From Plenodomus lindquistii (Eukaryota; Ascomycota; Dothideomycetes; Pleosporales; Leptosphaeriaceae), in contig JANUWI010000003.1 of the NCBI GenBank assembly GCA_025504975.1, positions 1 to 64,000 on the forward strand: DNA of 64,000 nt, written 5' to 3'. This document shows positions 7,989 to 19,431 of the stretch, in pieces. Position numbers and translations under genes: made by a program. Positions within the stretch are counted from its first letter, which is position 1; each line of letters begins with the position of its first letter. Under the pieces are notes generated by a model that made no database searches, was not told the DNA's origin, and worked only from the letters and a program-made list of their open reading frames with translations.

Positions 7989-8542
7989 GCCTTGAGTTTC
8001 AAAGAAAGGCTGCTTCCTGCGTAATGCTTGAAGCCGTTGACACCCTTCTAGGAACCTCATACCACCTGAAGCCCGCCTGAAGTCTCCTCGCCTGTCAGCC
8101 GTGAATACTGAAGGGGTAACCCGGATGCTGAAGCGCATGGCGAAGGAACGGATAGGGGTGAATAGTGGTGTCTGGAACCTTTCCTGACCCTTGCTGTGTA
8201 TCGCGACGCACTATGCCTAGCTTTCACACCTCAAGGAGCATCAACATGGCTGTCTTGAGAGGAACCTGGAAACTGGTTTGCCCCTTCTTAGTACCACACG
8301 AAACGTGCTAGTAGCTTCGGCGAAGACACAAAGTACTGTGCGAAGAGTCGGGAGATCATTTGCCCAATTCTCTTACAGCCATTTTGACGTTGGGGGAAGA
8401 AAGACAATTGGGGAAAGAACGAGAGGAGATTGGTAAGTCATTTCGGTGTTATTTCGATTAAGGTCGACCATTGCGGTTTCTGGAAACAGACGGAATAGGA
8501 GAAGGGCAAGCGCCAAGGCGCTAACCCTGACCCTAACCCTAA

Positions 8543-8880
8543 TCGGTTAACCAGAACTATGAATACCAACACGCTCCCCTCGGGCCAACATCTCTACAGA
8601 TAAGCCCAGCGAACGATATCCTTTGCTTGCCGCCGGTCCCACTGTAAAACCGGTATTCTGAGACAAGCCCCGCGCTTATCTCGGAGGCAAGGCAGACTCA
8701 TCGGGGGAATCCCCCCGAGGCGATGTATATAAACTGCTCTCCTGTCGCTCCTGACGAGTTTCTTTCTGTAGATCCAACAAGAAACGAAAAGTATCTCCTC
8801 ACAAGAGATATTTAGTCTTCATTTTACAGAAAGAATAAAATCCAATCGAGTTCCTCTTCAGTGGCTCTGTCACTCTTTAA
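8543..8880 (+). repeat. 3' pLTR of PLE copy 2
   Basis: This is the pLTR at the centromere-proximal end of the array. It reads CTTTAACCCTACTAACCC at its junction with telomeric repeats, so the first repeat unit is irregular. A 2-nt deletion lies in the hammerhead motif near 8814-8815. Confidence 0.85.
8730..8826 (+). ncRNA. Hammerhead ribozyme remnant (pLTR 4)
   Basis: The core (CTGACGA, GAAA) and stems II and III are intact. The segment after the cleavage site reads TTTAGTCTTC in place of TTTAGAGTCTTC. Losing two bases removes the GAG that pairs with CTC in inner stem I, and the outer stem has the CATTTTA mismatch. This is probably the least active of the four copies. Confidence 0.7.
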
Positions 8881-8967
8881 CCCTACTAACCCTAACCCTA
8901 ACCCTAACCCTAACCCTAACCCTAACCCTAACCCTAACCCTAACCCTAACCCTAACCCTAACCCTAA
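8881..8967 (+). repeat. Telomeric tract (CCCTAA)n, about 14 units
   Basis: A CCCTAA array after the 3' pLTR of copy 2 marks the old chromosome end onto which the PLE array was built. It ends abruptly at AAGATTTTTAAC, where AT-rich DNA begins. Confidence 0.95.
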
Positions 8968-11900
8968 GATTTTTAACTGTATATAGGTCTACACGTATAA
9001 ACTAGATAAAAACTATAACCTTTTTAAATATAAAGCGTAACTAGTAGTTTAAAAAAATTAATAGAGAAATATTATCTTTTAAAATACCTACGTAGCTATA
9101 CTAGCTAGCTATTTATTTAGAATATTAATAGTAATTGCAGCCTAGTATAAACTAGAGCTTAAGTAATTTAATATTATAAACGCGTTTATATACGTAGTAA
9201 TAAACTAAGTTATCTATATACATATACTAAAAAACTATTAAAAGGCTAGTATAATTCTATAAATTAATAAGGTATTATATAGCTTTAGAATTTTACTACT
9301 ACTCTAGTAGAAGAAGTTTATAGTAACTCTATAGAAGCTTAGCTTTAAAGCTATACTATATAAGCTATACTGCTTTATTAAAAGTAGTATTATTATTTTT
9401 TTTTATATTAATAATATTATTATAGCTTATTTAATAGTATAGAATTAGTAGGCTACTAAAGTAACAGAGTAGCTAAAAAAGTAGTATATAATTACTAGAG
9501 GACATAACTTATAATAGTTTTTTAGAATAGAGATAATCTATAACTAAGCTTTATACTAGATCTAACTCTTTTAGGCCTTTTACTATAATAAAATTAGTTA
9601 ACTAATTAATAATTAAAGAGTAGTATACAATACTCTAATAGCAGCTATTAAACTATTACTAAATAATAGACTAGTAAGCTACGCAGACGTTAATAAATAT
9701 TAATAAAAAATTAGATTATTTCTATTTACTATAGTTACTACGCGACTAGATATTTTATTTACTATGTTATAACTAGTAAAGCATTTTACTAATTCTAGCT
9801 ATAAACATTATAAAGCTATAAACTAAGTTTTAATATATTTTTAGAATACTAAATTAACTATATTATAATTTAAAAGTAGCTTACGTTTTTAAATTATAAG
9901 TAACGCCTTCTTTACTAATAATATATAAAATAGAAAAAGTTTATAAAGCTACGTAATTAAGCTATATAACAGGCTTATTATCTAGAAAGTAAATAAATAG
10001 AATATAGTAACTACGTTAACTACTAAAGCTAAACTCTTTACTCTATTTTAAATTACTAAAAAAGCTTTTTTTATTTTAAAGCTACTTTAGAAGCTCTACG
10101 TTAAAATTAAGCTAGAACCTATTATTATTAAATGTAATAATTAACAGACTATCTAACTACTTACTATAGAAGTTTTAAAGCTCTAAACTAAGCTCTAATA
10201 CGTTAATATCTATAACTACTAGCTATAGTAAAAAGTATAATAATAATAGATAAATATATAGTACGTATAGTTATTAAAAATAATTATAGATAGCTTTATA
10301 AAAGCTTTACTAAAAAAATTCTAAAGAAGGTTTCTCTATTAACTTAAACTTATTAAAGCTAAAACGTTTATAATACTAATAAATAAAACTCTAGTTAAGA
10401 AAATTTAACAGTAACTAAACTACCTTTTAATAACTTTTTAGAAAAAAGGTTTTAGCTAGTAATAGCTTCTAGACTAAAAAGAGTGTATTAGATTAATAGA
10501 GTTATTCTAGAGCTAGTAGATAAGTAGGGTATAGAGTGCACTAGCGCACTCTGTAGCTAATATAATAAAACTAGCCTTCTAAGTAATACTTAGAGAAGAT
10601 ATAATAAATAATTTTAACTTTTATTAAATTTATTAATATTTATGCACTTTTAATAGTACTATACATCTAATAAAACGTGTATAAAATAAAGTAGAAATTT
10701 AAGCTTTATAATATATATAATATAGTTATATATAAGCTTTTTAGCTTAGTAGCTATACGCCTGCTTTAAAAAAGTAAAATAACCTATATTAAATAACTAG
10801 AGAAGGTGTAATAAGTAAAAAAGTATATATATAGTAATAATTTTTTTTTTTTATAGTATTACTAGAATTTAAGTAAGTTATAGCTTTTATAGCTATTAAT
10901 AATAAATAGCTAGTACTCTTTAATAGTACGCGTTTTAGTATAGATATTAAAGTACTCTAGCTACTAATATCTAAATTTATTAGTTATCTAGCTATTTTTA
11001 GAGACTATAATAATCTAATTTCTAAGTAAACTATTTTTTTTATACTAGACTAAAAAATAGTAGCAGCCTTTAAAAATAATAAAAAGTAGAATAGCCTATT
11101 TTATTATATTAATTCTTTAGATAATTATTATCTACTTTTAGTTACTTTACTAGACTACTTTTAGTTATTTTTAATACTCTAAAGCTATAATAACTATTTC
11201 TATTAATATCTAGCCTATTATAAAGCTTATTTTATTAAAGTTATATATATTTTTATTCTAGATACTATACTTTTTTTTATATTAGCTACTAGTTTAAACT
11301 AGGTTTTAATAACTTTTAAATTTTTATATAAAGCTTTTTTATAGTTATACTTATAATTAAATTTTACTTTAAATTTAAAGTAGCGTTTAATAAACGTACT
11401 AGGCTAGTTTACGCTAATATAGTCTAGATTACGCTTATTATATAATAAATTAGCTATATTTACTATAGCTATAAACTTTTAAAAAAATTTTTATATATAT
11501 AGTTTAAATATATACTAAATAATTTTTTATTTTTTTTTTTATCTAGTTTTTTTAAATTAGGCATATAATCTCTATATAGAGGTTAACTAGTATATTTTTA
11601 ATATAAAGTAGTATAGAAAATATTATAAATAGCTATAGCGCGTTATAAAAAGAGATTTATATTTTATTTTAAAGCCTATAGCGCAAGCTGTATCTAAGTT
11701 TTATTAGAGAGTTCTATTTAGTATTATTAGTAGAATATTACGTAGGTATATATAGTTTTAGTAGAGTTTTAGTAGAAATAGACTACTTATTTATATAGAC
11801 TACTTGTCTATAAAGTATATTAGCTATTATAATAACTTTATAAAAGCTATTAGATAATAGCTAGCTACTATATATATATTTAAAATATTTAGTTTTTAAA

Positions 11901-12560
11901 ATACTAGTTAAGTATAGAGTATTTATTATAAATAGTTTTAATAGATAATAGTATCTATAGCTAACTATAAAAAAAACTTCTTTAGTTTATAATTTAAATA
12001 AAATTTATAAGCTATAATACTAGTTTTATTTTATTTATTTATTATAATTACTCTAGATATTATATTACTATCTATAGTATAGTAATAGCTATTTACTTCT
12101 AGTTAGTTAATTAAACTCTAAAGTAGATATTATAGTACTAAATACCTTTTTTTAGTATTACTTTTTATAATTTTTTTTAATATTACTATTTTAACTACTA
12201 AAATCTACATTTACTACCTATCTACTATTATATAAATATCTAAGGTATAATAATAGTATAGTAGTAATAAAGCTTATATAGACTAAAACTATTACTATAA
12301 AAAAAACTATATAGAAAAGATATAGAACTTAATTAGTATATATTCTAATTCTACTATTACCTTAATTAAGTAATAAGTATTATGCTAGAACGCGCGTTCG
12401 CTATTTTAGATCGCAATATTAACGTAGAAGTACTTTTTTTTTTATTAGTAGCTTTGCTTTAGCTAACACTTATAAAGCTTCTAAGTACTAGTACTTAATT
12501 CTAGTCTCTAACACATGCGGAACTTATTAACACTATATAAAGCTTGTAGTCTAATATAGA
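8968..12560. other. RIP-like AT-rich block
   Basis: About 3.6 kb is built almost entirely of A and T, with TpA and CTA/TAG steps dominating and no long ORF in any frame. This is what repeat-induced point mutation (C-to-T at CpA on both strands) leaves behind. I cannot recognise the original repeat. The right-hand end, from about 12384, still shows a decayed Zn2Cys6 transcription factor, so at least that part was once a gene rather than a transposon. Confidence 0.85.
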
Positions 12561-13495
12561 ACCCTTTATACACATTATTAAGCTTGACAAAATACAATCT
12601 CGGATCTACAAAACTGTGTTCCGCGTTGATAGAGACGTAATTCATTGCGAATCGGACGAGCAAGCTAAATTAGACTAGAAGATGTTTAACTTGCGACAGG
12701 AACTGGACGATTGGGTTGAAAGTTTTCTTTAGACGCCTAGAAACGGCAACAGAGTTACATGGATGTACGATCCGGAGAGCGCATATTTGGACGCTCGTGA
12801 CTTCTATGGCGTGTGAGAACTTTAACTAGCGCTATTGTTAACATTTGCTGACAGTCTACAGCTAATACTACAAGGCCATACTTTTTCTTTTGACGATCTT
12901 TCTACCTATTTTGAACACGACTGATCCACGCTTCATCACCTGCGCTCACTCTGCAGCTTCTGTCTGCAATGCCTACAAGCGAATTAACTATAGTAAGACG
13001 TTGACGTACACCATGATCTTATTACATTCTTGCTTCGTGGCTGGACTGACCCTGGTGTACTGTATCTGGAGCAATCGCTCACTCTTCTTGTATGACTTCT
13101 TGGAAACGACGCGAGCATGCTCTTAGATCCTTACCATCTTCGGGGAGAAGTGGCTAGGGGCTGTGAAATATCGAGACTTCTTCGATGTACTGTCTGGGAG
13201 CTTGTTCAAGCTAACTATGAAAGCAGCCAATCTGGCAACGTTTACCAATTATAATGAACAGAGTGCAGACAGCGTTGGGTTTGACCGTGGGGGTTCTTCT
13301 GGGCGAATGCAAGCAGATGTTTCCTACGGTGCGAAGCCAACACTGTCACACATGGTAACCTATGCTGTGAAGGATGCATTCGTAGAGGTTGATGAGGAGG
13401 CACCGGGCGGATGGCAGGGCTGGCGGATGTGGAATGAGATGGTGAAAGGACACGGTACAACAACGATGATCGAATGGTTGATACCAGTTAATTAG
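12384..13495 (+). pseudogene. Zn2Cys6-type transcription factor, decayed C-terminal part
   Basis: Fragments in order match the fungal-specific transcription factor domain: ERAFAILDRNINVEV (about 12388-12432), KIQSRIYKTVFRVDRD (about 12588-12633), LRQELDDWVESF, DPESAYLDARDFYGV, and then a longer stretch with DPRFITCAHSA, FVAGLTLVYCIWS and EKWLGAVKYRDFFDVL. In-frame stops interrupt it, for example TAG at 13124-13126 between TRACS and ILTIFGEKW, which are in the same frame. The DNA-binding N-terminus is not visible; it would lie inside the AT-rich block. The gene probably died when RIP spread from the adjacent repeat. A function cannot be assigned. Confidence 0.75.
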
Positions 13496-13772
13496 ACTCT
13501 GCGCCGCCTGAGATGAGTTGGAGCGTATATGATGGCTCTGGCCTTTGTGCGGTAGACCTAATTTAGAATGCTGCGATGCAAACGAGGAACAGCCGCCTAT
13601 TCGACAGGAGTCAGTGGACACTGAGCTATCATTCTCATGTTTGTTTGAAAATGTCATATCACACTCGTCTAAGTTTGAACTTATGGAAGTTTTCGCAAAC
13701 TACCAACGCTGCATCACGCAGCAGCTTCACTCAACCTAGATGGCCTAGTGCGTTGATTGAATCTGACAACGG

Positions 13773-14819
13773 CTAAGCTAACTCGCCTTTCCTGTACGGG
13801 AACTGCTCTCTGAATGCCTGCGCTATCTCTGTCCTCGTTGCCACCTAAACGCCTTCCTTCGAAGATATGCATTTGACGAAGTCCTGTAAAGCCTTGAAAC
13901 ATCCTGGTCGACTAATAATCCGGCAGTGCAACCTGATCGTCATCATTTTAGGTGCTCCTGCTTCTCCTTCTTTATACAAGACATCAAAGGCATTCGTGAT
14001 GTGCTCGTTGAAACCGCCTGGCGAGCGAAATCCGGTCCCTTGGGTGTGAAACTTGAAGTCGTTGCAGTCGTAACTGTAGGGAACCGTTAAACAGCCCTTG
14101 GGGCTTTGCCTGTCTCTCTCGTGGGGAAGATCGGTCCAGTATGGCACGTCGTCTGCATATGTATCGCTCGCCCACAAGAGTTCTTCGCCCATTTCCTCGT
14201 AGATCAGAGGTATTAAGGCTCTGCTCTGGGGTGAAGAACGGCCGTAGTACCAACCTTTCGGCGCATAGCCGGTGAGGTTCTTCAGCGCAGTGACACCGTC
14301 CCGGATGTGCTGCTTCTCGGCTTCCACCGAAAGATTGCCATGGTCGATCCATCGGTAAGCGTGCGAGGCAACATCGTGTCCAACTTCTACGCAGCGAGTG
14401 ATCACCTCTGGCTGCTCCTCCACTTCTGATCCAACAGCATACAGAGTAAACTTCATATCGTGTTCGTTGAACATTTTGAAAAGTCTCCACCATCCAGCAC
14501 GAGATCCATACTCAAATTCAGACTCGCCACTGTAGTCTCGCTCGTTGATTCTATGCTGCGCCGGGTATTCTCAAAGGCTGATTTCGGAAACACCGTCTCC
14601 ACGCATCACTGATCGCTCGCCACCCTATCAGTCTGGTAATCAGCAACCTCCTGACAGAACCACAGCGACGCCATTACGTACTTCCTCGTGATTAATGACA
14701 AATGACTCCGCGATCTTGGCGTTGTTTGGCCATTTTAGGCCTTTAAGACCCTGCTCACCATAACCTTTGAAGTTACGCGGAAAGGTGTAGCCAGGTGGCG
14801 CAGCGTAGACTTCCGGCAT
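13773..14819 (-). pseudogene. Polysaccharide deacetylase (PuuE/CDA1-like), two nonsense codons
   Basis: The family removes acyl groups from polysaccharides or acts as an allantoinase-like hydrolase. The start is ATG 14819-14817 (MPEVYAAPPGYTF). A 57-nt intron (14625-14681, GTACGT...TAG) joins HEE to GGERSVMRGD, the usual EEGGERS signature. Then come INERDYSGESEFEYGSRAG, FTLYAVGSEVEEQPE, GHDVASHAYRW, the APKGWYYGRSSPQSR region and RLHCRII. Two in-frame stops break it: TGA at 14571-14573 (within SL*EYPAQHR) and TAG at 13845-13847, where Trp is expected (EGV*VATR). The tail continues in frame to a natural-looking end at 13773. Both stops could be G-to-A changes of TGG. Stop readthrough or sequencing error is less likely. 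Confidence 0.8.
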
Positions 14820-15299
14820 GCTTTGACTGGACGATATTGTGGTGTTATGAAAGGAGCAAGATGATCAGGAAGAGAAACGGAAGACTTGGCCCTTCGAAGA
14901 ATTTGTGTATGGAACGATCGAACGCCACCTTAACGTTGGAGGATTCGGATGTCGGCTGAAATTATTCGTAGTCCCTTCACAATTATCAGCTTCTAGCCTA
15001 TCTAGCTGCGCATCTAAACTGAGGCGCGCATTGCCACATCAAGCAGTGCATTGAAGTGCTATCATAACGCCATCGCTATTCCCTGTCAATTCGGGCGAAG
15101 GAATACTGTGGCGATAGGCACCTTATCATAGTCTGCCAGGGTTTGCGAAGCTCCGGGAATGATTGTGGGTTTATTTGATCCGCTCGAATGTAGCTTTTTG
15201 AGACAGGCGTCAACGTGCAAGCAGGGACCCCGCCGATAGATAACAAGTGGGGGATGAACAGGGGTCAGCGGAAGCACGTATGCGTGAGCTTCGGGCAAG
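14820..15299. other. Intergenic, nothing recognised
   Basis: These 480 bp lie between the deacetylase and transporter pseudogenes. Neither strand shows a convincing ORF or RNA. Confidence 0.5.
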
Positions 15300-17060
15300 T
15301 CACGCAGTTGCCCGATTGATCATCCCATGTGTATGACATTGCTGACTCACAGGAAGCAACGTGGATGCGACATATCTATTGTCCGCATAAGGCTGACAGG
15401 CCGACTGATTTGAATGGATCGGCCGCCCACGAACGGAACGTCCGGGTTGGTCAACTACTGCTCTTTCTATCAAAACCACAGTACGAGACGAGGGTTCTGA
15501 ACGTCTGCATTCTTCCGTTGGCAACATCTCCAATTTCCCACTCGCTGCTCCTACTTCTTCATTGGCCGTTCCAAGTCCTTTTTTTAAGTCTAGCGTCGCC
15601 AACCCAAAATGTCAAGACAAGCTGAGACCCGAGCAGACTGTGTAGAAAATGGAAATGTAGTGCAGTTCAAACATATAGGTAGCCAGTAATTCTCCCCTCT
15701 GATCTTGCGCAAGTCCAAGGCTATCGAGTGCGTATGTGGAAGATGTTAACTCCTTAATGAGACCGTCGGACACAAGGCTCTCGCCATGTAGGTCTTTTCG
15801 CAGAGTATTTAAAAGAACGACGCCGGAGATGACCAGTTCAAATGCACCTCCAATGGTCCCAGTGAAGTTGCGCAATCCAGTGGTGATAGCTCAATCCTCT
15901 ATGTGGTTATCCGCATACATTCTCATGAGCGTGGGCTGGAGTGTGAGTTCGATACCAATGCCATCGACGATCAGAATGGGTACAAGTATCTCGAGGCCCG
16001 TTGATCGGCCGAAAAGCAAAGTGAGATTGTTTCCCAAAGTCCACAGTGCGAATCCGCCAAAAATGCAGTGCATGTAGCTCCCAAAGCGGCTCATATATTA
16101 ACCACATGAGATTGACGCGAAGGATGTTGCGATTATCACCGGTGGAATGAGAGCGCCTGAGAGGAGAGGAGAATACCGCAGGATCGACTAGACGTAGGTT
16201 GGGAGATAGAAGAAGTTCCCAAAGAAAGCGAGGCCGGCGAGGAAGATTTGTAAGTATAGTGCCCAGCCATGGGGCGCACGATACAGGTGAAGTGCCATGA
16301 TGTGTAGAGTCGCTACCTTCCATCCGTACATGACGAACAACATTGCCAACGCCACACCGCTGGCGGTAGTTCTGATGAAGAATGGGGATGACCACTGGTA
16401 CGCTGCGCGGCCACCAGAAAGCGGTATCAGTAACATCAAGATAGATGCAATATTTAGCGTAGTACTCCCGTAGTCAACTTGCTTCATCTTCTTGATATAG
16501 TCGCTGGAATCCCGTCTTAGAGGTAGAGATAAGATGATGAAGGCGGCGATGGGGATCGTTATTATGGGGATTATAAAGAGGACCCATCCCCATGTCCCAC
16601 TCTGGACTACAACGCTGCCCAAAAATGGATCGATTCCATCTCCTAGCGGGATGACGGCTCCCAACCAACCATTGCTGGTGTCAATCCAAGTTCCGGTCTA
16701 CCAAAAAGCGTTTTTGACTTACATGTTTCCCACGATTCTGCGATATCGTGATGTCGCTGAAGATAATCATCACCAAGCTATTGATACCACCACCACCGAT
16801 ACCAGCGATGGAACGCAGTACGAACAGCTGGTTTGCTGTGTGAGCAAACACACAGCCAAGATCTCCGAGGGCCAGGAGACCAAGACAGATGAGAAAGAGG
16901 CCTTTACGACTGAAGATGTCGGAAAGCCTCCCATTGATGAGCTGGAAGGCAGTGGACGCTATCAAAAAGGATGTTCCAATCCATGGAGTTGCAGGTCCAG
17001 TATTGAGTCCTCCAGCGATGGCGGGCGTTGCTGTTGATACACTCGTTTGGTCGACTTAGG
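15300..17060 (-). pseudogene. MFS transporter (DHA2-like drug/H+ antiporter), several stops
   Basis: The family moves small molecules across the plasma membrane using the proton gradient. In order on the minus strand: VDQTSVSTATPAIA (TM1), FQLINGRLSDIFSRKG (loop 2-3 signature), SIAGIGGGGINSL, an intron at 16675-16722 (GTAAGT...CAG) leading to QWLGAVIPLGDGIDPFLG (antiporter motif C region), then further hydrophobic segments. Stops break the frame: TAG at 16188-16190 (LPTYV*SILRYSPLLSG), TAA at 16098-16100 and TGA at 15891-15893 (IED*AITTGLRNF), plus TGA at 15612-15614. The first three fit CAG, CAA and CGA codons with one C-to-T change each. The exact start and end are uncertain. Confidence 0.78.
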
Positions 17061-18072
17061 AGACAAAAAGACAGATTGAGAACGTTGGTATGGCGACTCG
17101 GAGCTGTCTGCTCGACACGATGATTCTCTGGCCGCTGATGGCCGCAGCGTCGCTGGCATCGTCGTTGTGATCTCTCGAGGCTATGGTCGCGGCCCTGTCA
17201 CCAAGTGGTACCAGTATGGACGTGTAGTCGTTGTACCTATAATCATCTTTGGTTTTGTCCCGATGCAGTCGATTCGGGGTTGGCTCTTCATTTGCGACGC
17301 GGGTGGCTGGAGCAGGAAAGAGACCCCGATATAGTATTTATCCAGAATTGCTCCTGTGCAATCAGAAAACAAGGACCCTATATATATACATTGCAAATAG
17401 ACAGCAATTGCTACGATGTGACACCGAGTAAGGCTTTCCTAGGTCACGTGGGTACCTTGAATACCTACCCAGGTAATACCGGGTGGACAGCTGCGCGACA
17501 CAGACGGGTTTCAGCCCAATCCGCAAGATTCTCGGTACCCATGTTTCCTCAGTCGCACAGCACCTGACTCCCATGCGCATCACTGGTTTTAATGTGACAC
17601 ATTAAAATCGCGTACGACTGTGACGGAGATGTCGATAATTGCCAGCCCAGAGTGAAAGACGAGACACGTGGAAGCGGGAGTGGCGCCTTGGCGCTCTGTC
17701 CCATCGGCAAGATTTCAGCCGAGCGCCTTCCCTCTCGTCTCAGCCCAGCCCAGAACCGAAGCCTGATCATCAAGTATCTACCAGCTCAACAGGCCTTGTA
17801 TCATCCTATCAAAGTCATGCTCAGATCGGGGTTACGATGAAGGAAATCCTGCTTGCGATTGACATGCTTCACCAGGCACGATCAACGTGATCACGGTTGG
17901 TGCTTGGGTAGTCGCACTCTCCGCCCCGATTGATCTACCTCAGTACTCGGCGGCGCATCCAAAACTGTGGATCTTGCGAACAACACGCCCCAATTGCAAA
18001 ACTTGTGTTTGGACTCTAAACTGTGCGTATCGCGTGTTTGAGCGCTTTCATCCTCGGTTGCGTATTGTCAAC
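17061..18072. other. Intergenic, nothing recognised
   Basis: About 1 kb contains short ORFs on both strands without family resemblance. Around 17435-17482 there are several AGGTA/TACCT-type words (CCTAGG, GGTACC, TACCCAGGTA) of unknown meaning. Confidence 0.45.
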
Positions 18073-19327
18073 ATGTCGAAACTCTTCGAACCACTGGCTC
18101 TTGGAAGCGCTATACTCGGTCATCGCTTTGCGATGGCTCCTCTGTCGTGGTATCGCATGAACGACGATTACACGCCTTCAACTATGAGCAAAGGTAAGAG
18201 AGCTTTGATTGATCCAGGGATCTCGTGCTCCCTCTCCGTGTGACAGTCTACGTTGTACAGCATGCATCGCCCGAGTACATCACATTGTTTTGATAGCAAA
18301 CCGAAATGTATTGTATCAGCTTCTAACGATCCCCTCAGAATACTACAGCCAACGCTCCTGCGTGCCAGGAACCCTCCTGATTAGCGAAGCCACCATCATC
18401 GCCCCCTGCGCCATCGGCGCCAATAACGCGCCTGGAATCTGGTGTCCACCTCAGATCGCCGCTTGGAAGGAAGTCACCGACATTGTGCACGCCAACGGCT
18501 GCATAATCTACTGTCAGATCTGGCATCAAGGTCGTGCCGCGCATCCCGACGTTGTTGAAGCAAATGGGTTCAAACTACTGTCATCGAGCGCTGTGCCTAT
18601 TTGGACCTGCGTACCAGACCCCGGAGGCTATGACGGAAGATGAGATCCAGGATATGATTCGCGACTATGCGACTGCGGCGAAGAATGCAGTGGCTGCGGG
18701 ATTCGATGGTGTAGAGATCCACGGCGCGAATGGGTATTTACCTGACCAATTTCTGCAATCGACGTGTAATGAGCGGACCGACGGATGGGGCGGAGGTATC
18801 GAGAAGCGCGCACGGTTCCATTTGGAAGTTACGAAAGTTGTAGTTGCTGCCATAGGTGCGGACAAGACGGCGATGCGGTTGAGCCCGTATAGCGACTTCA
18901 ATGGTGTGTTAATGGAGGAACCTGAGCCGACGTTCGATATCTGCTGGATCAGTTGAAGCCACTGGGCTTGGCCTTTTTACATTTGATAGAGGCGAGAATC
19001 ACTGGAAATGAAGATTCGGAGTGTGGTGGACAGAGGAGTGTGGACTGGATGGTCAGGGCATAGGACAATGTGATTCCTATCGTGATTGCTGGTGGATTCT
19101 CTCCAGAGTCGGCTCGAAGCGTGCTCGAGAAGAAGCACAAGGGAAACGATGTGATTATCGCATTTGGTCGGTACTTTGTATCCAATCCAGATTTGGTATT
19201 TAGGGTCAAGAAGGGTATACCACTTCACGGATATGATCGGTCGGTCTTTTACATGCCCAAGCTGGCCAAAGGTTATATAGATTACGCATTTAGCGAGAGT
19301 TATCTTCGCGAGGCTCCAAAACTATAA
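18073..19327 (+). pseudogene. Old Yellow Enzyme-type NADH:flavin oxidoreductase, frameshifted
   Basis: The family reduces activated alkenes using FMN. It starts at ATG 18073 (MSKLFEPLALGSAILGHRFAMAP). An intron at 18194-18338 (GTAAGA...CAG) joins STMSK to EYYSQRSCVPGTLLISEAT. YCQIWHQGRAAHPD and the active-site region GFDGVEIHGANGYLPDQFLQ follow, with ERTDGWGG and KGIPLHGYDR near the end. The frame must change near 18600 (between SSAVPI and TPEAMTEDEIQDMI) and again near 18938 (TFD to YLLDQLKPLGL). An in-frame TAG lies at 19061-19063 (MVRA*DNVIP), probably from TGG. Three lesions make a pseudogene much more likely than unusual introns. Confidence 0.82.
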
Positions 19328-19431
19328 TTGCACGGTTCGCATAGCGCAAAATCTACGTTGCGTATAGTGACTTCTGACAAGGCTGGTGTGAAAGACATGA
19401 ATGATGATGAGGGTCCCAAGTGGCAAAACCA

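Larger units (their letters stand above)
4542..8880 (+). mobile_element. Endonuclease-deficient Penelope-like element, copy 2
   Basis: This second 4339-bp copy has the same layout and length as copy 1. It lies closer to the centromere, so it should be the older insertion. Its 5' pLTR begins exactly where an internal CCCTAA motif meets TCGG, with the 65 or so bases seen upstream of pLTR 1 absent; the 5' junction therefore coincides with telomere-like sequence. Both ORFs are open. The reverse transcriptase carries YSDD in place of YIDD. The 3' pLTR joins (CCCTAA)n at 8881. Confidence 0.92.

Noticed and set aside
75..8880. LTR retrotransposon or LINE
   Set aside because: There is no integrase, protease or apurinic endonuclease. 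The reverse transcriptase motifs (PKIHK, HQYIPW, KGELSR) are of the Penelope type.
8968..12560. A recognisable transposon inside the AT-rich block
   Set aside because: Mutation is too heavy. I saw no terminal repeats or conserved protein motif before about 12384.
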